DNA from: Methylocaldum szegediense
GTDB taxonomy: Bacteria; Pseudomonadota; Gammaproteobacteria; Methylococcales; Methylococcaceae
Direction of reading: 5' to 3'
DNA length: 64,000 nt
Assembly (NCBI RefSeq): GCF_949769195.1
Contig: NZ_OX458333.1
Coordinates: 4,436,001-4,500,000 of the forward strand
In this document: positions 20,882 to 30,565 of the stretch, piece after piece
Position numbering within the stretch: position 1 is the stretch's first letter
Layout: each line of letters starts with the position of its first letter
Notes under the pieces: generated by a model
Databases searched by the model: none
The model's input: only the letters and a program-made list of their open reading frames with translations
What the model was told of the DNA's origin: nothing
Translations under genes and position numbers: made by a program

Positions 20882-21371
20882 GTCTTAGTCTTTTGGCTCG
20901 ATCCACATCGATCCGTATACGGTCCCGCACCAGCGGACTCACCGGATGGCGGGACAATTTCGTAGGGTGATATGTATAATCTCATATCGACGCCTTGCGC
21001 AGTGTTCCCCAGTCATGGTGTCTATTGATGACGGCAGGCTGCCTTTCCTGTGTTCGTTTGATGCCTCTTTGTTAGTGGCCTTGTCGCTGGCGAAGGGCAC
21101 GCCCTGACAGTACTCCTACTCCCGAAAAGTAGTCCGTTCCTATAGTCGCCGAGTCAGAGGGGAGCAAGGCTTATTCCTGGTTTGGAGTGGGTTAAAAGCT
21201 TAGCGATTTAGTCAAGAAAGTTATTGCAAAGTCACCACCCATGCCTAAGAATATGCTAAAAATGCATTTGTAAGATTTTTTTATGCCGCATGAATAGAAA
21301 GAGGCGCATAACTGTCGAAGCTATGTGTCTTTACTGATATTCGGAAGCGGACACGGTTGAGCGAGGCTTAA
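20882..21371. other. 490-bp leader/promoter region before the fds operon
   Basis: No coding frame is credible here. The right half (21190-21300) is A/T-rich and contains the only promoter-like match I could find. The left half has no structure I recognise. Operators for formate- or methanol-responsive control probably lie here, but none is identifiable by eye. Confidence 0.5.
21224..21252 (+). promoter_or_regulatory. Possible sigma-70 promoter for fdsG
   Basis: TTGCAA (21224-21229) and AAGAAT (21247-21252) are separated by exactly 17 bp; each matches 4 of 6 consensus bases. The start would lie about 110 bp upstream of fdsG. A weak call by pattern only. Confidence 0.25.
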
Positions 21372-21845
21372 ATGGCAGAACACGAATGGGACCGCGAGCG
21401 CGTGCTAGAAATTATCCGTTCCAACAAGAATAAACCGGGTGCTTTGTTGCCGATCTTACACGGTATTCAGGATGCGCTTGGCTACGTCCCACCGAATAGC
21501 GTCCCATTGATCGCCGGGGAACTGAATCTTTCTCGGGCCGAAGTGCATGGCGTAATCAGTTTTTACCACTATTTCCGCGATACACCGCCCGGGAAACACA
21601 CGATCTATCTGTGCCGAGCGGAGTCCTGCCAGGCTATGGGGTCCGAGGCTTTGGAAGTCCACGCGAAGCATCGCTTGGGTATCGATTACCACGAAACGAC
21701 CGAAGACGGAGCTTTCAGTCTGGAGCCTGTATATTGTCTCGGCAACTGTGCATGCTCGCCGTCGATTATGATCGACAAAGACGTCTATGGGCGCGTGACG
21801 GCCGAGGAGTTCGACCACATTATTGAGAATATACAGACAGGTTAA
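21372..21845 (+). CDS. fdsG: NAD-dependent formate dehydrogenase gamma subunit
   Basis: 157 residues, NuoE-like. The four 2Fe-2S cysteines are in [11 protein letters not shown] and [11 protein letters not shown], with [11 protein letters not shown] before them. It is the smallest electron-transfer subunit of soluble FdsABG, passing electrons between the alpha subunit and the FMN subunit. First gene of fdsG-fdsB-fdsA-fdhD-fdsD; fdsB follows 6 bp later. Confidence 0.93.
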   Translation: MAEHEWDRERVLEIIRSNKNKPGALLPILHGIQDALGYVPPNSVPLIAGELNLSRAEVHGVISFYHYFRDTPPGKHTIYLCRAESCQAMGSEALEVHAKHRLGIDYHETTEDGAFSLEPVYCLGNCACSPSIMIDKDVYGRVTAEEFDHIIENIQTG

Positions 21846-21851
21846 TTCAAA

Positions 21852-23402
21852 ATGACGACCGTCTACGTTCCCCGAGATTCCAGTGCATTGTCATTGGGTG
21901 CAGAGCGGGTCGCCGCAGCCATTCGCGGCGAAGCGGCAAAACGGAATATCTCAGTCGACTTGGTTCGCAACGGTTCCCGCGGTCTGTATTGGCTGGAACC
22001 ATTGGTGGAAGTGGTCACCGATAGGGGTCGTATCGCGTACGGCCCGGTGCGTGTTGGCGATGTTCCGTCCTTGTTCGAGGCCGATTTCCTACAGGGCGGC
22101 TCCCATCCCTTGTGCCTCGGGCCGACTGACGACCTTTGGTATCTGAAAAACCAAGAGCGATTGACTTTTGCGCGAGTCGGTATCACCGATCCGGTCAGCC
22201 TTGACGACTACCTGGCCCACGACGGTTATCGCGGGCTGCGTCGGGCGCTCGAGATGGCGCCCTCGGCCATCGTCGACGAAGTCACTACGTCGGGATTGCG
22301 CGGGCGCGGCGGCGCAGCTTTTCCGACCGGCATCAAATGGCGCACGGTTCTGAATGCGGTCTCTGATACCAAATATATTGTGTGCAACGCAGACGAAGGC
22401 GACTCGGGAACTTTCTCCGATCGCATGATCATGGAGGGTGACCCCTTCGTCCTGATCGAAGGCATGACTATTGCGGGGCTGGCTGTAGGGGCTACGCAAG
22501 GCTACATCTACCTGCGCGTTGAGTATCCCCACGCCCATCGTGCTTTGAACGAAGCGATCGGAGCGGCGTATCGTGCCGGTTACTTGGGAAAAGATATTCT
22601 GGGGAGCGGTAAGAGTTTCGACCTCGAGGTCCGTTTAGGTGCCGGCGCGTATGTGTGCGGCGAAGAAACCTCTTTGCTCGAGAGCCTGGAAGGCAAGCGC
22701 GGTTTGGTTCGTTTCAAGCCTCCGCTGCCGGCCGTCGAGGGCCTATTCGGGCGGCCGACCGTAATCAACAACGTCATTTCGTTGGCTTCGGTGCCGATCA
22801 TTCTCGATAAAGGCGGGGAATATTACCGCGATTTCGGCATGGGCCGCTCGCGCGGCACGCTGCCGATCCAGTTGGCGGGCAATATCAAATACCCAGGGCT
22901 GATTGAAAAAGCGTTCGGCGTCACGTTGCGCGAAGTCCTCTACGACTATGGCGGTGGTTCTGCTACCGGACGACCGATTCGGGCTGTTCAGGTAGGCGGA
23001 CCGCTCGGTGCTTATCTGCCAGAGTCGCAGTTCGACACGCCGCTAGACTACGAAGCGTTTTCGGCTATCTGGGCGGTACTGGGTCATGGTGGTATCGTCG
23101 CTTTCGACGACACTGTAGACATGGCTCGAATGGCGCGGTACGGAATGGAATTCTGCGCCATCGAGTCCTGCGGTAAGTGCACGCCCTGTAGAATTGGTTC
23201 GACCCGCGGCGTAGAAGTGATCGACAAGATCATCCGGGGCGTCGATCGAGAGAAGAATATTGCGCTTCTGCGTGATTTGTCCGACACCATGCTTAACGGA
23301 TCGCTCTGTGCCTTGGGCGGCATGACGCCGTATCCGGTATTGAGCGCTCTGAACCATTTTCCCGAGGACTTCGGCATTTCTGCGGCGGAAAGAGCGGCTT
23401 AA
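21852..23402 (+). CDS. fdsB: NAD-dependent formate dehydrogenase beta subunit
   Basis: 516 residues, NuoF-like with a fused N-terminal thioredoxin-like part (residues 1-110). NAD/FMN motifs RGRGGAAFPTGIKW and ADEGDSGTFSDR are present, and the 4Fe-4S motif is ESCGKCTPCRIGSTRG with a fourth Cys in GSLCALGG. It reduces NAD+ with electrons from formate. Confidence 0.95.
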   Translation: MTTVYVPRDSSALSLGAERVAAAIRGEAAKRNISVDLVRNGSRGLYWLEPLVEVVTDRGRIAYGPVRVGDVPSLFEADFLQGGSHPLCLGPTDDLWYLKNQERLTFARVGITDPVSLDDYLAHDGYRGLRRALEMAPSAIVDEVTTSGLRGRGGAAFPTGIKWRTVLNAVSDTKYIVCNADEGDSGTFSDRMIMEGDPFVLIEGMTIAGLAVGATQGYIYLRVEYPHAHRALNEAIGAAYRAGYLGKDILGSGKSFDLEVRLGAGAYVCGEETSLLESLEGKRGLVRFKPPLPAVEGLFGRPTVINNVISLASVPIILDKGGEYYRDFGMGRSRGTLPIQLAGNIKYPGLIEKAFGVTLREVLYDYGGGSATGRPIRAVQVGGPLGAYLPESQFDTPLDYEAFSAIWAVLGHGGIVAFDDTVDMARMARYGMEFCAIESCGKCTPCRIGSTRGVEVIDKIIRGVDREKNIALLRDLSDTMLNGSLCALGGMTPYPVLSALNHFPEDFGISAAERAA

Positions 23403-23446
23403 ACTCAAGGTGCGCCCGGCGCACATCACGATTCAGGAGTCATTCC

Positions 23447-26293
23447 ATGGCACTACGCGATTACGACTTCGGCACACCTCCGAGCCAATCCGACAAGATG
23501 GTTACCCTGGAAATCGATGGTTTCAGTGTGACCGTACCTGAAGGGACCTCAGTCCTTCGGGCTGCGGCGAGCATCGGCATCCAGATCCCGAAGCTGTGCG
23601 CTACCGATAGCTTGAAGCCTTTCGGCTCCTGTCGGCTGTGTCTAGTGCAGATTGAGGGCGCACGCGGCCTGCCCGCCTCCTGCACCACGCCAGTGGCGGA
23701 AGGCATGAAAGTTTGTACCCAGAACGAGCGGTTGGCCAAGGTGCGACGCGGCGTGATGGAATTGTATATTTCCGATCATCCGCTGGATTGTCTCACCTGT
23801 TCCGCCAACGGCAACTGCGAATTGCAGGATATGGCAGGTGCCGTGGGGCTCCGCGAAGTGCGCTATGGCTACGAGGGTGAGAACCATCTGAAGGCGGAAA
23901 AAGACACGAGCAATCCCTATTTCGCCTTCGATCCGGCTAAGTGCATCGTATGCTCCCGGTGCGTGCGCGCCTGTGAAGAGACGCAGGGCACCTACGCTTT
24001 GACGTTGGATGGGAGAGGCTTCGACTCCAAGGTTTCCCCGGGGCAGAACCAGTCCTTCATGGAGTCCGAATGTGTTTCTTGCGGTGCGTGTGTGCAAGCC
24101 TGTCCGACGGCGACCTTGATGGAAAAAACAGTCATAGAAAAGGGCCAGCCGGAACACAGTATTGTGACCACGTGCGCCTACTGCGGCGTAGGCTGCTCGT
24201 TCAAGGCAGAAATGAAGGGGGCCGAAGTGGTGCGCATGGTGCCCAATAAGGATGGTCACGCGAATCACGGCCATTCGTGTGTCAAGGGTCGATTCGCCTT
24301 CGGTTACGCAACGCACAAGGATCGTATTACGACACCGATGATCCGGAAAAGCATCCACGATCCTTGGCAGGTCGTGTCCTGGGAAGAAGCGATCAACTAC
24401 GCCGCCTCCGAGTTCAAGCGCATTCAGGCCAAGTACGGTCGCTATTCGGTGGGTGCGTTGACTTCTAGCCGTTGCACCAACGAGGAAACCTATCTGGTCC
24501 AGAAACTAGTGCGTGCGGCGTTCGGTAACAACAACGTGGATACCTGCGCCCGAGTCTGTCATTCGCCAACGGGTTACGGTCTCAAGCAGACGTTAGGCGA
24601 ATCGGCCGGTACGCAAGCCTTCGATTCGATCATGAAGACCGACGTCATCGTGGTGATCGGTGCCAATACCACCGACGGCCACCCGGTGTTCGGTTCGAGG
24701 ATGAAACGGCGTATTCGGGAAGGTGCCAAGCTGATCGTGGTTGATCCCCGCGATATCGACCTGGTGAAATCGCCGCATGTGAAAGCCGATTACCATTTGA
24801 AGCTGCGACCCGGAACCAATGTCGCGCTGCTCAATGCCTTGGCTCATGTGGTCGTCACCGAGGGGTTGACGAATGACACCTTCGCTTTGGAGCGGTGCGA
24901 GCGAGAGTCTTACGAAAAGTGGAAGACGTTTGTCAGCGCGGAGCGCAACTCCCCCGAAGCGACCGAGTCGATCACTGGTGTTCCGGCCGAGATGGTACGT
25001 GCCGCGGCTAGGCTTTATGCGACAGGAGGTAACGCCGCGATCTATTACGGCCTTGGCGTTACCGAACACAGCCAAGGATCCACTGCGGTTATCGCTATCG
25101 CCAACCTCGCAATGGCGACCGGCAATATCGGCCGGGAAGGCGTGGGCGTGAATCCCTTGCGTGGTCAGAACAACGTGCAGGGATCCTGCGATATGGGTTC
25201 CTTCCCACACGAGCTCCCCGGCTATCGTCACATCTCCGATTTTGAGACCCGCTCCCAGTTCGAAGCGGCGTGGGGCGTGACCTTGGAGTCTGAGCCCGGC
25301 CTGCGCATCCCGAATATGTTCGCTGCCGCTCTGGATGGCAGTTTCAAAGGGCTTTATTGCGAAGGAGAAGACATTGCTCAGTCCGATCCTGACACTCAGC
25401 ATGTTCATGCCGCGTTACGGGCGATGGAGTGCGTAGTGGTGCAGGATTTATTCCTGAATGAAACCGCCAAATTCGCTCACGTGTTTCTGCCGGGTGCATC
25501 CTTCCTTGAAAAGAACGGTACTTTCACCAATGCCGAACGCCGCATTTCACCGGTGCGCAAGGTGATGCCGCCGCTCGCCGGCTATGAGGACTGGGAAGTG
25601 ACCCAGATGCTTTCGAATGCCTTGGGTTACCCCATGAACTATTCTCATCCATCCGAGATCATGGATGAGATTGCTCGACTGGTGCCGACTTTCGCGGGAG
25701 TCAGTTACGAAAAGCTTGACCGACTCGGTAGTATCCAGTGGCCGTGCAACGAGAAAGCGCCGGAAGGCACGCCAACCATGCATGTCGACCAGTTCGTGCG
25801 TGGCAAGGGACGCTTCCTGTTGACGGAATATGTCCCGACCCAGGAGCGGACGAGCAGCCGATATCCGTTGATTCTTACAACGGGCCGTATTCTGTCGCAG
25901 TACAACGTCGGGGCTCAAACGCGCCGTACCATGAATTCGGTCTGGCATTCCGAGGATCGCCTGGAAATCCATCCCCACGACGCCGAACAACGCGGCATCA
26001 AAGACGGCGACTGGGTCGGTATCAAGAGTCGGTCTGGCGAGACCGTACTGAGAGCTACCCTTACGGAAAGGGTACAGCCGGGCGTGGTGTATACCACATT
26101 CCACTTCCCGGAGTCTGGCGCCAATGTCATCACTACCGACAACTCCGACTGGGCGACCAATTGCCCGGAATACAAGGTTACGGCGGTGCAGGTGACCAAG
26201 GTAGCCGGCCCCTCGGAATGGCAGCGCCAGTACCGGCAGTTCTCCGAGGAACAATTGGCGCTGTTGGAGCAGCGTTCATCGGCCACCGGCTGA
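23447..26293 (+). CDS. fdsA: NAD-dependent formate dehydrogenase alpha subunit (Mo/W enzyme)
   Basis: 948 residues. In order: a 2Fe-2S domain (CATDSLKPFGSCRLC), a His/Cys cluster (HPLDCLTCSANGNC), two 4Fe-4S ferredoxin motifs (CIVCSRCVRAC, CVSCGACVQAC), the Mo-domain cluster (CAYCGVGC...HSCVKGR) and bis-MGD domains to the C-terminus. The active-site motif is TCARVCHSPTG, so the metal ligand is Cys, not selenocysteine. It oxidises formate to CO2 in the cytosol, the last energy-yielding step of C1 oxidation. An SD-like AGGAG lies 8 bp before the ATG. Confidence 0.97.
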   Translation: MALRDYDFGTPPSQSDKMVTLEIDGFSVTVPEGTSVLRAAASIGIQIPKLCATDSLKPFGSCRLCLVQIEGARGLPASCTTPVAEGMKVCTQNERLAKVRRGVMELYISDHPLDCLTCSANGNCELQDMAGAVGLREVRYGYEGENHLKAEKDTSNPYFAFDPAKCIVCSRCVRACEETQGTYALTLDGRGFDSKVSPGQNQSFMESECVSCGACVQACPTATLMEKTVIEKGQPEHSIVTTCAYCGVGCSFKAEMKGAEVVRMVPNKDGHANHGHSCVKGRFAFGYATHKDRITTPMIRKSIHDPWQVVSWEEAINYAASEFKRIQAKYGRYSVGALTSSRCTNEETYLVQKLVRAAFGNNNVDTCARVCHSPTGYGLKQTLGESAGTQAFDSIMKTDVIVVIGANTTDGHPVFGSRMKRRIREGAKLIVVDPRDIDLVKSPHVKADYHLKLRPGTNVALLNALAHVVVTEGLTNDTFALERCERESYEKWKTFVSAERNSPEATESITGVPAEMVRAAARLYATGGNAAIYYGLGVTEHSQGSTAVIAIANLAMATGNIGREGVGVNPLRGQNNVQGSCDMGSFPHELPGYRHISDFETRSQFEAAWGVTLESEPGLRIPNMFAAALDGSFKGLYCEGEDIAQSDPDTQHVHAALRAMECVVVQDLFLNETAKFAHVFLPGASFLEKNGTFTNAERRISPVRKVMPPLAGYEDWEVTQMLSNALGYPMNYSHPSEIMDEIARLVPTFAGVSYEKLDRLGSIQWPCNEKAPEGTPTMHVDQFVRGKGRFLLTEYVPTQERTSSRYPLILTTGRILSQYNVGAQTRRTMNSVWHSEDRLEIHPHDAEQRGIKDGDWVGIKSRSGETVLRATLTERVQPGVVYTTFHFPESGANVITTDNSDWATNCPEYKVTAVQVTKVAGPSEWQRQYRQFSEEQLALLEQRSSATG

Positions 26294-26302
26294 GGAATCG
26301 GA

Positions 26303-27133
26303 GTGGCCGTGCACGCGCAAGAGCTGGGATGGCCGAGTTATCGGATCAGCCCGGTCGAACGTTGGCAGGGTTCGATTCATGATCGTCAGGAAGACTGCAT
26401 TGCCGAAGAAGCGCCTATCGCCTTGATATATAACGGTGAGCCGTATGCAGTCATGCTGGCGACGCCGTTGGACTTGGAAGACTTCGCGCTGGGCTTCAGT
26501 CTTACTGAAGGCATTGTCGCATCGGGGACCGAAGTGGAGTCCATTCGTGTTTACCAGCGCGCCGACGGAATCGAGGTGCGCATGCGCATTCCAGCGGCGC
26601 GTTGCCAGGCCGCTACGGATAAAGGGCGCAATCTCGCCGGACGGACCGGTTGCGGGCTCTGTGGCGCGCGCACGATACAACAGGCGATGCGGCGGCCGAC
26701 TCCGGTAGGTCAAGGCGTGCGGGTCTCGTCGTCGGAACTGGCCCGGGTACTGGTTGAGCTCTCGGATCACCAGAAGTTAAACCGCATTACCGGAGCGGTC
26801 CACGCAGCGGCTTGGGCCGTGCCGGGGCAAGGTATACAGAGCGTTAGGGAAGACGTTGGCCGGCACAATGCCCTGGACAAGCTGATCGGTGCGCTGGCGC
26901 GACGGGGTGCCGACTTTCGGGAAGGCTTCGTGGTTGTCACCAGTAGGGCCTCCTACGAGATGGTGCAAAAATGCGCGTCGGTCGGCATTGGCTTTCTCGC
27001 CGCGATTTCGGCGCCAACCGGACTCGCCGTGCGCGTCGCCGAAGACACGGGTGTCACACTTATCGGTTTTGCACGTGGCAACAACCATGTGGTTTATGCA
27101 AATCCTGAGCGCTTGTTGCATGACGAGCCTTGA
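26303..27133 (+). CDS. fdhD: Formate dehydrogenase accessory sulfurtransferase
   Basis: 276 residues from a GTG start 9 bp after fdsA. The catalytic GRTGCGLCGAR loop (CxxC) and the REDVGRHNALDKLIGAL motif are diagnostic of FdhD. It transfers sulfur from IscS to the Mo-bis-MGD cofactor before insertion into FdsA. Its place between fdsA and fdsD is standard for this operon. Confidence 0.95.
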   Translation: MAVHAQELGWPSYRISPVERWQGSIHDRQEDCIAEEAPIALIYNGEPYAVMLATPLDLEDFALGFSLTEGIVASGTEVESIRVYQRADGIEVRMRIPAARCQAATDKGRNLAGRTGCGLCGARTIQQAMRRPTPVGQGVRVSSSELARVLVELSDHQKLNRITGAVHAAAWAVPGQGIQSVREDVGRHNALDKLIGALARRGADFREGFVVVTSRASYEMVQKCASVGIGFLAAISAPTGLAVRVAEDTGVTLIGFARGNNHVVYANPERLLHDEP

Positions 27134-27178
27134 GCTGTCAGTCCCGCCAAGCTTCCAATCGTCCGAACTAGAAAAATC

Positions 27179-27424
27179 ATGAACATCGAGAATTTGGTAA
27201 AAATGGCCAATGACATCGGCAATTTTTTTGGTGCCGAACCGGATAGAGCTGTCGCGGTACGTGGCATTGCGGATCATCTTCGAAGATTTTGGGATCCGAG
27301 GATGCGCAAGGCAATCATCGCTCATTATCGGGAAGGCGGGATTGGCTTGAACGACCTGCCACGCGAAGCAATTGCAGAACTCGAAAAGGAAACCGAATTG
27401 CTACGGGAAACGGGGGACGGCTGA
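27179..27424 (+). CDS. fdsD: Formate dehydrogenase delta subunit
   Basis: 81 residues. LVKMANDIGNFFGAEPD and ADHLRRFWDPRMRKAIIAHY match the short FdsD family found at the end of fds operons. It is needed for active enzyme but its place in the complex is unclear; a chaperone role in cofactor insertion is likely. It is convergent with thiO, 35 bp away. Confidence 0.92.
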   Translation: MNIENLVKMANDIGNFFGAEPDRAVAVRGIADHLRRFWDPRMRKAIIAHYREGGIGLNDLPREAIAELEKETELLRETGDG

Positions 27425-27458
27425 AGCGAAGCTCGCCGCATCGAAGCCGCCCGTGTCG

Positions 27459-28556
27459 TCAATGCTCGACTGTTAGCGAATAAGGCTCCGGAAAAATATC
27501 AGGAGGACGGTCGAGCAGAAGATCGGACAGGAGCCGAGCAGAAGCGGGGGCCGTGGCGAAGCCGTTACGGAAGTGGCCGCAATTGAAATATAAATTCTGA
27601 ATTTCGGGATGGCGGCCGATGTAAGGGATGCCGGTAGGCGTGCCGGGACGCAGTCCAGCCCAGTGTTTTTCTATTGGGTAGGAGCGGAGTGCCGGCAGTG
27701 CGGCATAGGCGAATTCCAGAAGTTCGTCTCGTGCCGATTCGGTGGTGGCCTTGTCGAAGCCGGTATATTCTAGAGTACTGCCTGCTAAAATTTTTCCGTC
27801 TTTTCGGGGAATGAGGTAATGGCCTTGGTGTAGGACCATATGCCGGAGTAAATCTGGTTCAGCCGAAAAGACGATCATTTGCCCTTTCACCGGTTCTATG
27901 CTGGGGTGCGGCAAGGGAAAAAGGTGGCGGCTTACAGCTCCGGACCAGGCACCCGCAGTGATGACAAATTGGTCGGCCGTAAAGGTTTCATTCCCAGCTC
28001 TAACACGCCTAATCCTCCTCCTGCCGTCCATCCCGACCTCAGTGACTGGACGGTGTTCCAAAATTTGTGCGCCTTGAGCGAGCAAGTCTGATTGGCAAGC
28101 GCGGAGCAGTCTCGGATTTCGGACTTGGGCAATCTCGGACAAGAATAAGGGGGAACTCGGCGTAAGGCTCACGGACGGCTCTAGTTCGCGGAATCTTGTG
28201 AAGCTGAGTCGTTCGTACGCAATTCCGTGGCTTTTGCACCAGGTTTCGATGAGACTCGGGTTTTCGCAATCGCCGATCAATAAGCCACTTCTTTGCCACT
28301 CAGGATCAATCCCGGTATGGCGTTGCAGCGTTTCCGCAAGTTGCGGATATTCCGCATGACTTCGAAGCCAGAGTTGGATGATCGGCTCCGCGGTTCGCCA
28401 AGGATAGAGCGGGCTGAGTATGCCCCCGCCCGCCCAAGAGGACTCCCGGCCGATCATCTCTTTTTCCAGGATGATGATCTTGGCGCCGGTCGCGACGAGT
28501 TCACGTGCCGTCATTAGCCCGATAATGCCCCCGCCAATAATGATGATGTCGGTCAT
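27459..28556 (-). CDS. thiO: Glycine oxidase ThiO
   Basis: 365 residues. The FAD motif is IIIGGGIIGLMTARELV at the N-terminus; SSWAGGGILSPLYPW, VEPVKGQM-type and HWAGLRPGTPTGIPYIG motifs are those of the ThiO/DadA group. It oxidises glycine to iminoglycine for the thiazole of thiamine. No other thi genes adjoin. The C-terminal NLYFNCGHFRNGFATAPAS supports ThiO over a D-amino-acid dehydrogenase. Confidence 0.88.
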   Translation of the reverse strand: MTDIIIIGGGIIGLMTARELVATGAKIIILEKEMIGRESSWAGGGILSPLYPWRTAEPIIQLWLRSHAEYPQLAETLQRHTGIDPEWQRSGLLIGDCENPSLIETWCKSHGIAYERLSFTRFRELEPSVSLTPSSPLFLSEIAQVRNPRLLRACQSDLLAQGAQILEHRPVTEVGMDGRRRIRRVRAGNETFTADQFVITAGAWSGAVSRHLFPLPHPSIEPVKGQMIVFSAEPDLLRHMVLHQGHYLIPRKDGKILAGSTLEYTGFDKATTESARDELLEFAYAALPALRSYPIEKHWAGLRPGTPTGIPYIGRHPEIQNLYFNCGHFRNGFATAPASARLLSDLLLDRPPDIFPEPYSLTVEH

Positions 28557-28757
28557 ACCCTGTTCCCGCGCTGGTTAAGAGCTGCACCTGAAGGACCTTT
28601 TGCGAGTTGTGATACAGGTGAGCCGATCTGGATGTAATTCAGTAGAGACATTTCGGCGAAGCTTGCTATATTTCGGGCCATCGACATTCCACGTCATGAC
28701 ACATGCCGTGACGGGCTTGGTCGTGCGTGCGATAAGACATCGACTAGAGGAATATCA

Positions 28758-29552
28758 ATGCGTTTGAACAAGAGTGTATCTGCCTCGATTATTTTACTGT
28801 TTTTGTTGCCTAGCGCTTCTTCGGCGCTAGTGGTCGATATTCAGGGTACTCGACTTGTGCCGCGAGCATCTACTGAAATGTGTGTGGATATCAGCGGCGA
28901 TTATCGAGGCGTGCGGATAGAAGCGGATAGACCCGGCCAAATTCCCCGAATTTGCTACAACTCGGCGCGGCAGAATTCGGTCAGTATCGCTAACGCAACG
29001 TTTGTCGCCAAACCGCCGTTGAAAGAAGTAGTGATCAAATTCGAGCATGAGTTTCCCCCAGGTATCAACGGAAAAATCATGGCACGTGCCAAACTACAGG
29101 GGTTTTTTGCGACCGGCAGTGGTGTCGGCGTTCCCACCGGCGATAAATTGAAGCTCGAAGCTTTTTTCTCGCAAGGCGGTTCGGACGATGCCATAGCGGC
29201 GCCTTTGGAATTCGTCGTCGGCGATCAGATAGATTCGGCTGTGCTGGACTATTCGGTCAAGAAACAATACTTGGCCGCCGGACCACGGACGTTGAAGGGG
29301 ATCTTGAAAATCGAATTCACGGGGCCGGAACACAAGCTGGCTTTGCCCGAGAGATGCGTTATATCGCTCGATACCGGCTCCACTCTTGAAGACAAGTTGG
29401 ACACATTGGAAACATTGGATGAGGGCGACGAACCTGTGGAACCGCTGGAGCCGGGGCAGTCGGAGGTCGAAACGTCGCCGGCGGTACCGAGCGAGTTTGA
29501 GATCGAACGTCCTGACTTGCCTGCGTTAGAGCCGAGGGCTACGCCACGCTGA
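28758..29552 (+). CDS. Secreted protein of unknown function with acidic tail
   Basis: 264 residues. A signal peptide ends near SASSA (residue 23). The mature domain (25-205) looks beta-rich and has three well-spaced Cys (CVDISGDY, ICYNSAR, RCVISLD). The last about 60 residues are Glu/Pro/Leu-rich low-complexity sequence (DTLETLDEGDEPVEPLEPG). I do not recognise the family. SD-like AGAGGAA precedes the ATG. It stands alone: upstream thiO is divergent and downstream is a pseudogene. Confidence 0.75.
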   Translation: MRLNKSVSASIILLFLLPSASSALVVDIQGTRLVPRASTEMCVDISGDYRGVRIEADRPGQIPRICYNSARQNSVSIANATFVAKPPLKEVVIKFEHEFPPGINGKIMARAKLQGFFATGSGVGVPTGDKLKLEAFFSQGGSDDAIAAPLEFVVGDQIDSAVLDYSVKKQYLAAGPRTLKGILKIEFTGPEHKLALPERCVISLDTGSTLEDKLDTLETLDEGDEPVEPLEPGQSEVETSPAVPSEFEIERPDLPALEPRATPR

Positions 29553-29565
29553 ACAGCATCAACGA

Positions 29566-30002
29566 ATGCTCCGGCGACTGAACCGGACGCCGCCGCTTTA
29601 CAGCCCGGACTACGTCGTGCCGGCTGACGCTGATACATTCTACCTGCGCGACTTACCATCCACCCCTCGGCGCGCAGCATCGGCGTAGCAGCCCGGCTCA
29701 TCGAGACCTATTTCGAGGCGTTGAGACGGTCGGGGTTCCAGTTCGCCTGCCTCACGTTCGTCAACGGCTCGGGCGCCTTCTGGGCGCGCTGCGGCTTCCG
29801 GCCGGTGGTATTGCCCGAAACCCACGCAGCACTCCTGGCAAGCTACGGCGAAGGCGCGCAGTATATGCGGATGCAGCTTCCCGCCCGAGCGCCGCACTAT
29901 CACCGTATGCCGACAGCCGCCATACTTGTTAAGATGCGAGCGTTATCCTCTTCGAGTGGGAGCACGGCATGGAAACGCAGGAACTGCACCGCGGCCGGCT
30001 GA
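29566..30002 (+). pseudogene. Decayed GNAT acetyltransferase
   Basis: From the ATG at 29566 the frame reads LYSPDYVVPADADTFYLRDL and then stops making sense; one base is missing near 29655, after which the next frame continues TIHPSARSIGVAARLIETYF and FWARCGFRPVVLPE, a GNAT acetyl-CoA motif A/B pair. The 5' part of a normal gene is also missing. The reading frame stays open to 30002, but recognisable similarity ends near 29880. It is GC-rich with codon use unlike the genes around it. Confidence 0.75.
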
Positions 30003-30400
30003 TAGACCACATCCAGTTGGTCGTAAAAGACCTAGCCGCCACGCGGCGCTTCTACGGCGCCGTCCTCGAGGTTCTTAACATCCCCATCGGCGGGTCCGGC
30101 GACGGCTATTTCTGGGCCGACGAGCTGTTCTTCTCGACCCCCGGCAGCCCGACGACGGCGCAGGGCATGCTCACGGGGCGTATGCACCTGGCCTTCCAGG
30201 CCGAGAGCCGCAGCATGGTGGATGCGTTCTACAGGGCGGCGCTGGAGAACGGCGGCAGGGACAACGGCCCGCCCGGAGAGCGTCCCTATCATTCGGGCTA
30301 CTATGCGGCGTTCGTGCTCGACCCGGACGGCAACAACATCGAGGCGGTCTACCATGGCGAAGCGAGGCGCAGCGCCCGGTCCGTGCGCATCACCTTCTAG
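29969..30400 (+). CDS. VOC family protein (glyoxalase/dioxygenase fold)
   Basis: 143 residues. The start is LIDHIQLVVKDLAATRRFYG and the end AAFVLDPDGNNIEAVYHG, the paired beta-alpha-beta-beta-beta ends of a vicinal-oxygen-chelate domain. Metal ligands may be His in the first and Glu in the last motif. Substrate unknown. It shares the high GC of the adjacent GNAT remnant; the two probably arrived together. Confidence 0.85.
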   Translation: METQELHRGRLIDHIQLVVKDLAATRRFYGAVLEVLNIPIGGSGDGYFWADELFFSTPGSPTTAQGMLTGRMHLAFQAESRSMVDAFYRAALENGGRDNGPPGERPYHSGYYAAFVLDPDGNNIEAVYHGEARRSARSVRITF

Positions 30401-30565
30401 CCTGCCCGGCCAAGGAACCTGTCTTGTCGAGCTAAAACCTACCCTTGATCAGGATCGGGTGCCTTTTCGGTATACCTCGTGAAGGCCGATTACGCAGTGA
30501 GGTTTTCCGTTGCCCCGCGCGCGACCGGCATCGGGGCATTCTCGGCATATCTGCACCAGTGCCCT

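Noticed and set aside
24545-24580. Selenocysteine in the formate dehydrogenase active site
   Set aside because: The codon in TCARVCHSPTG is TGT (Cys), and no in-frame TGA occurs in fdsA.
24593-25408. Long open frame of 271 codons on the minus strand inside fdsA
   Set aside because: It is the antisense shadow of a highly conserved gene; its translation has no domain motif and codon use follows the other strand.
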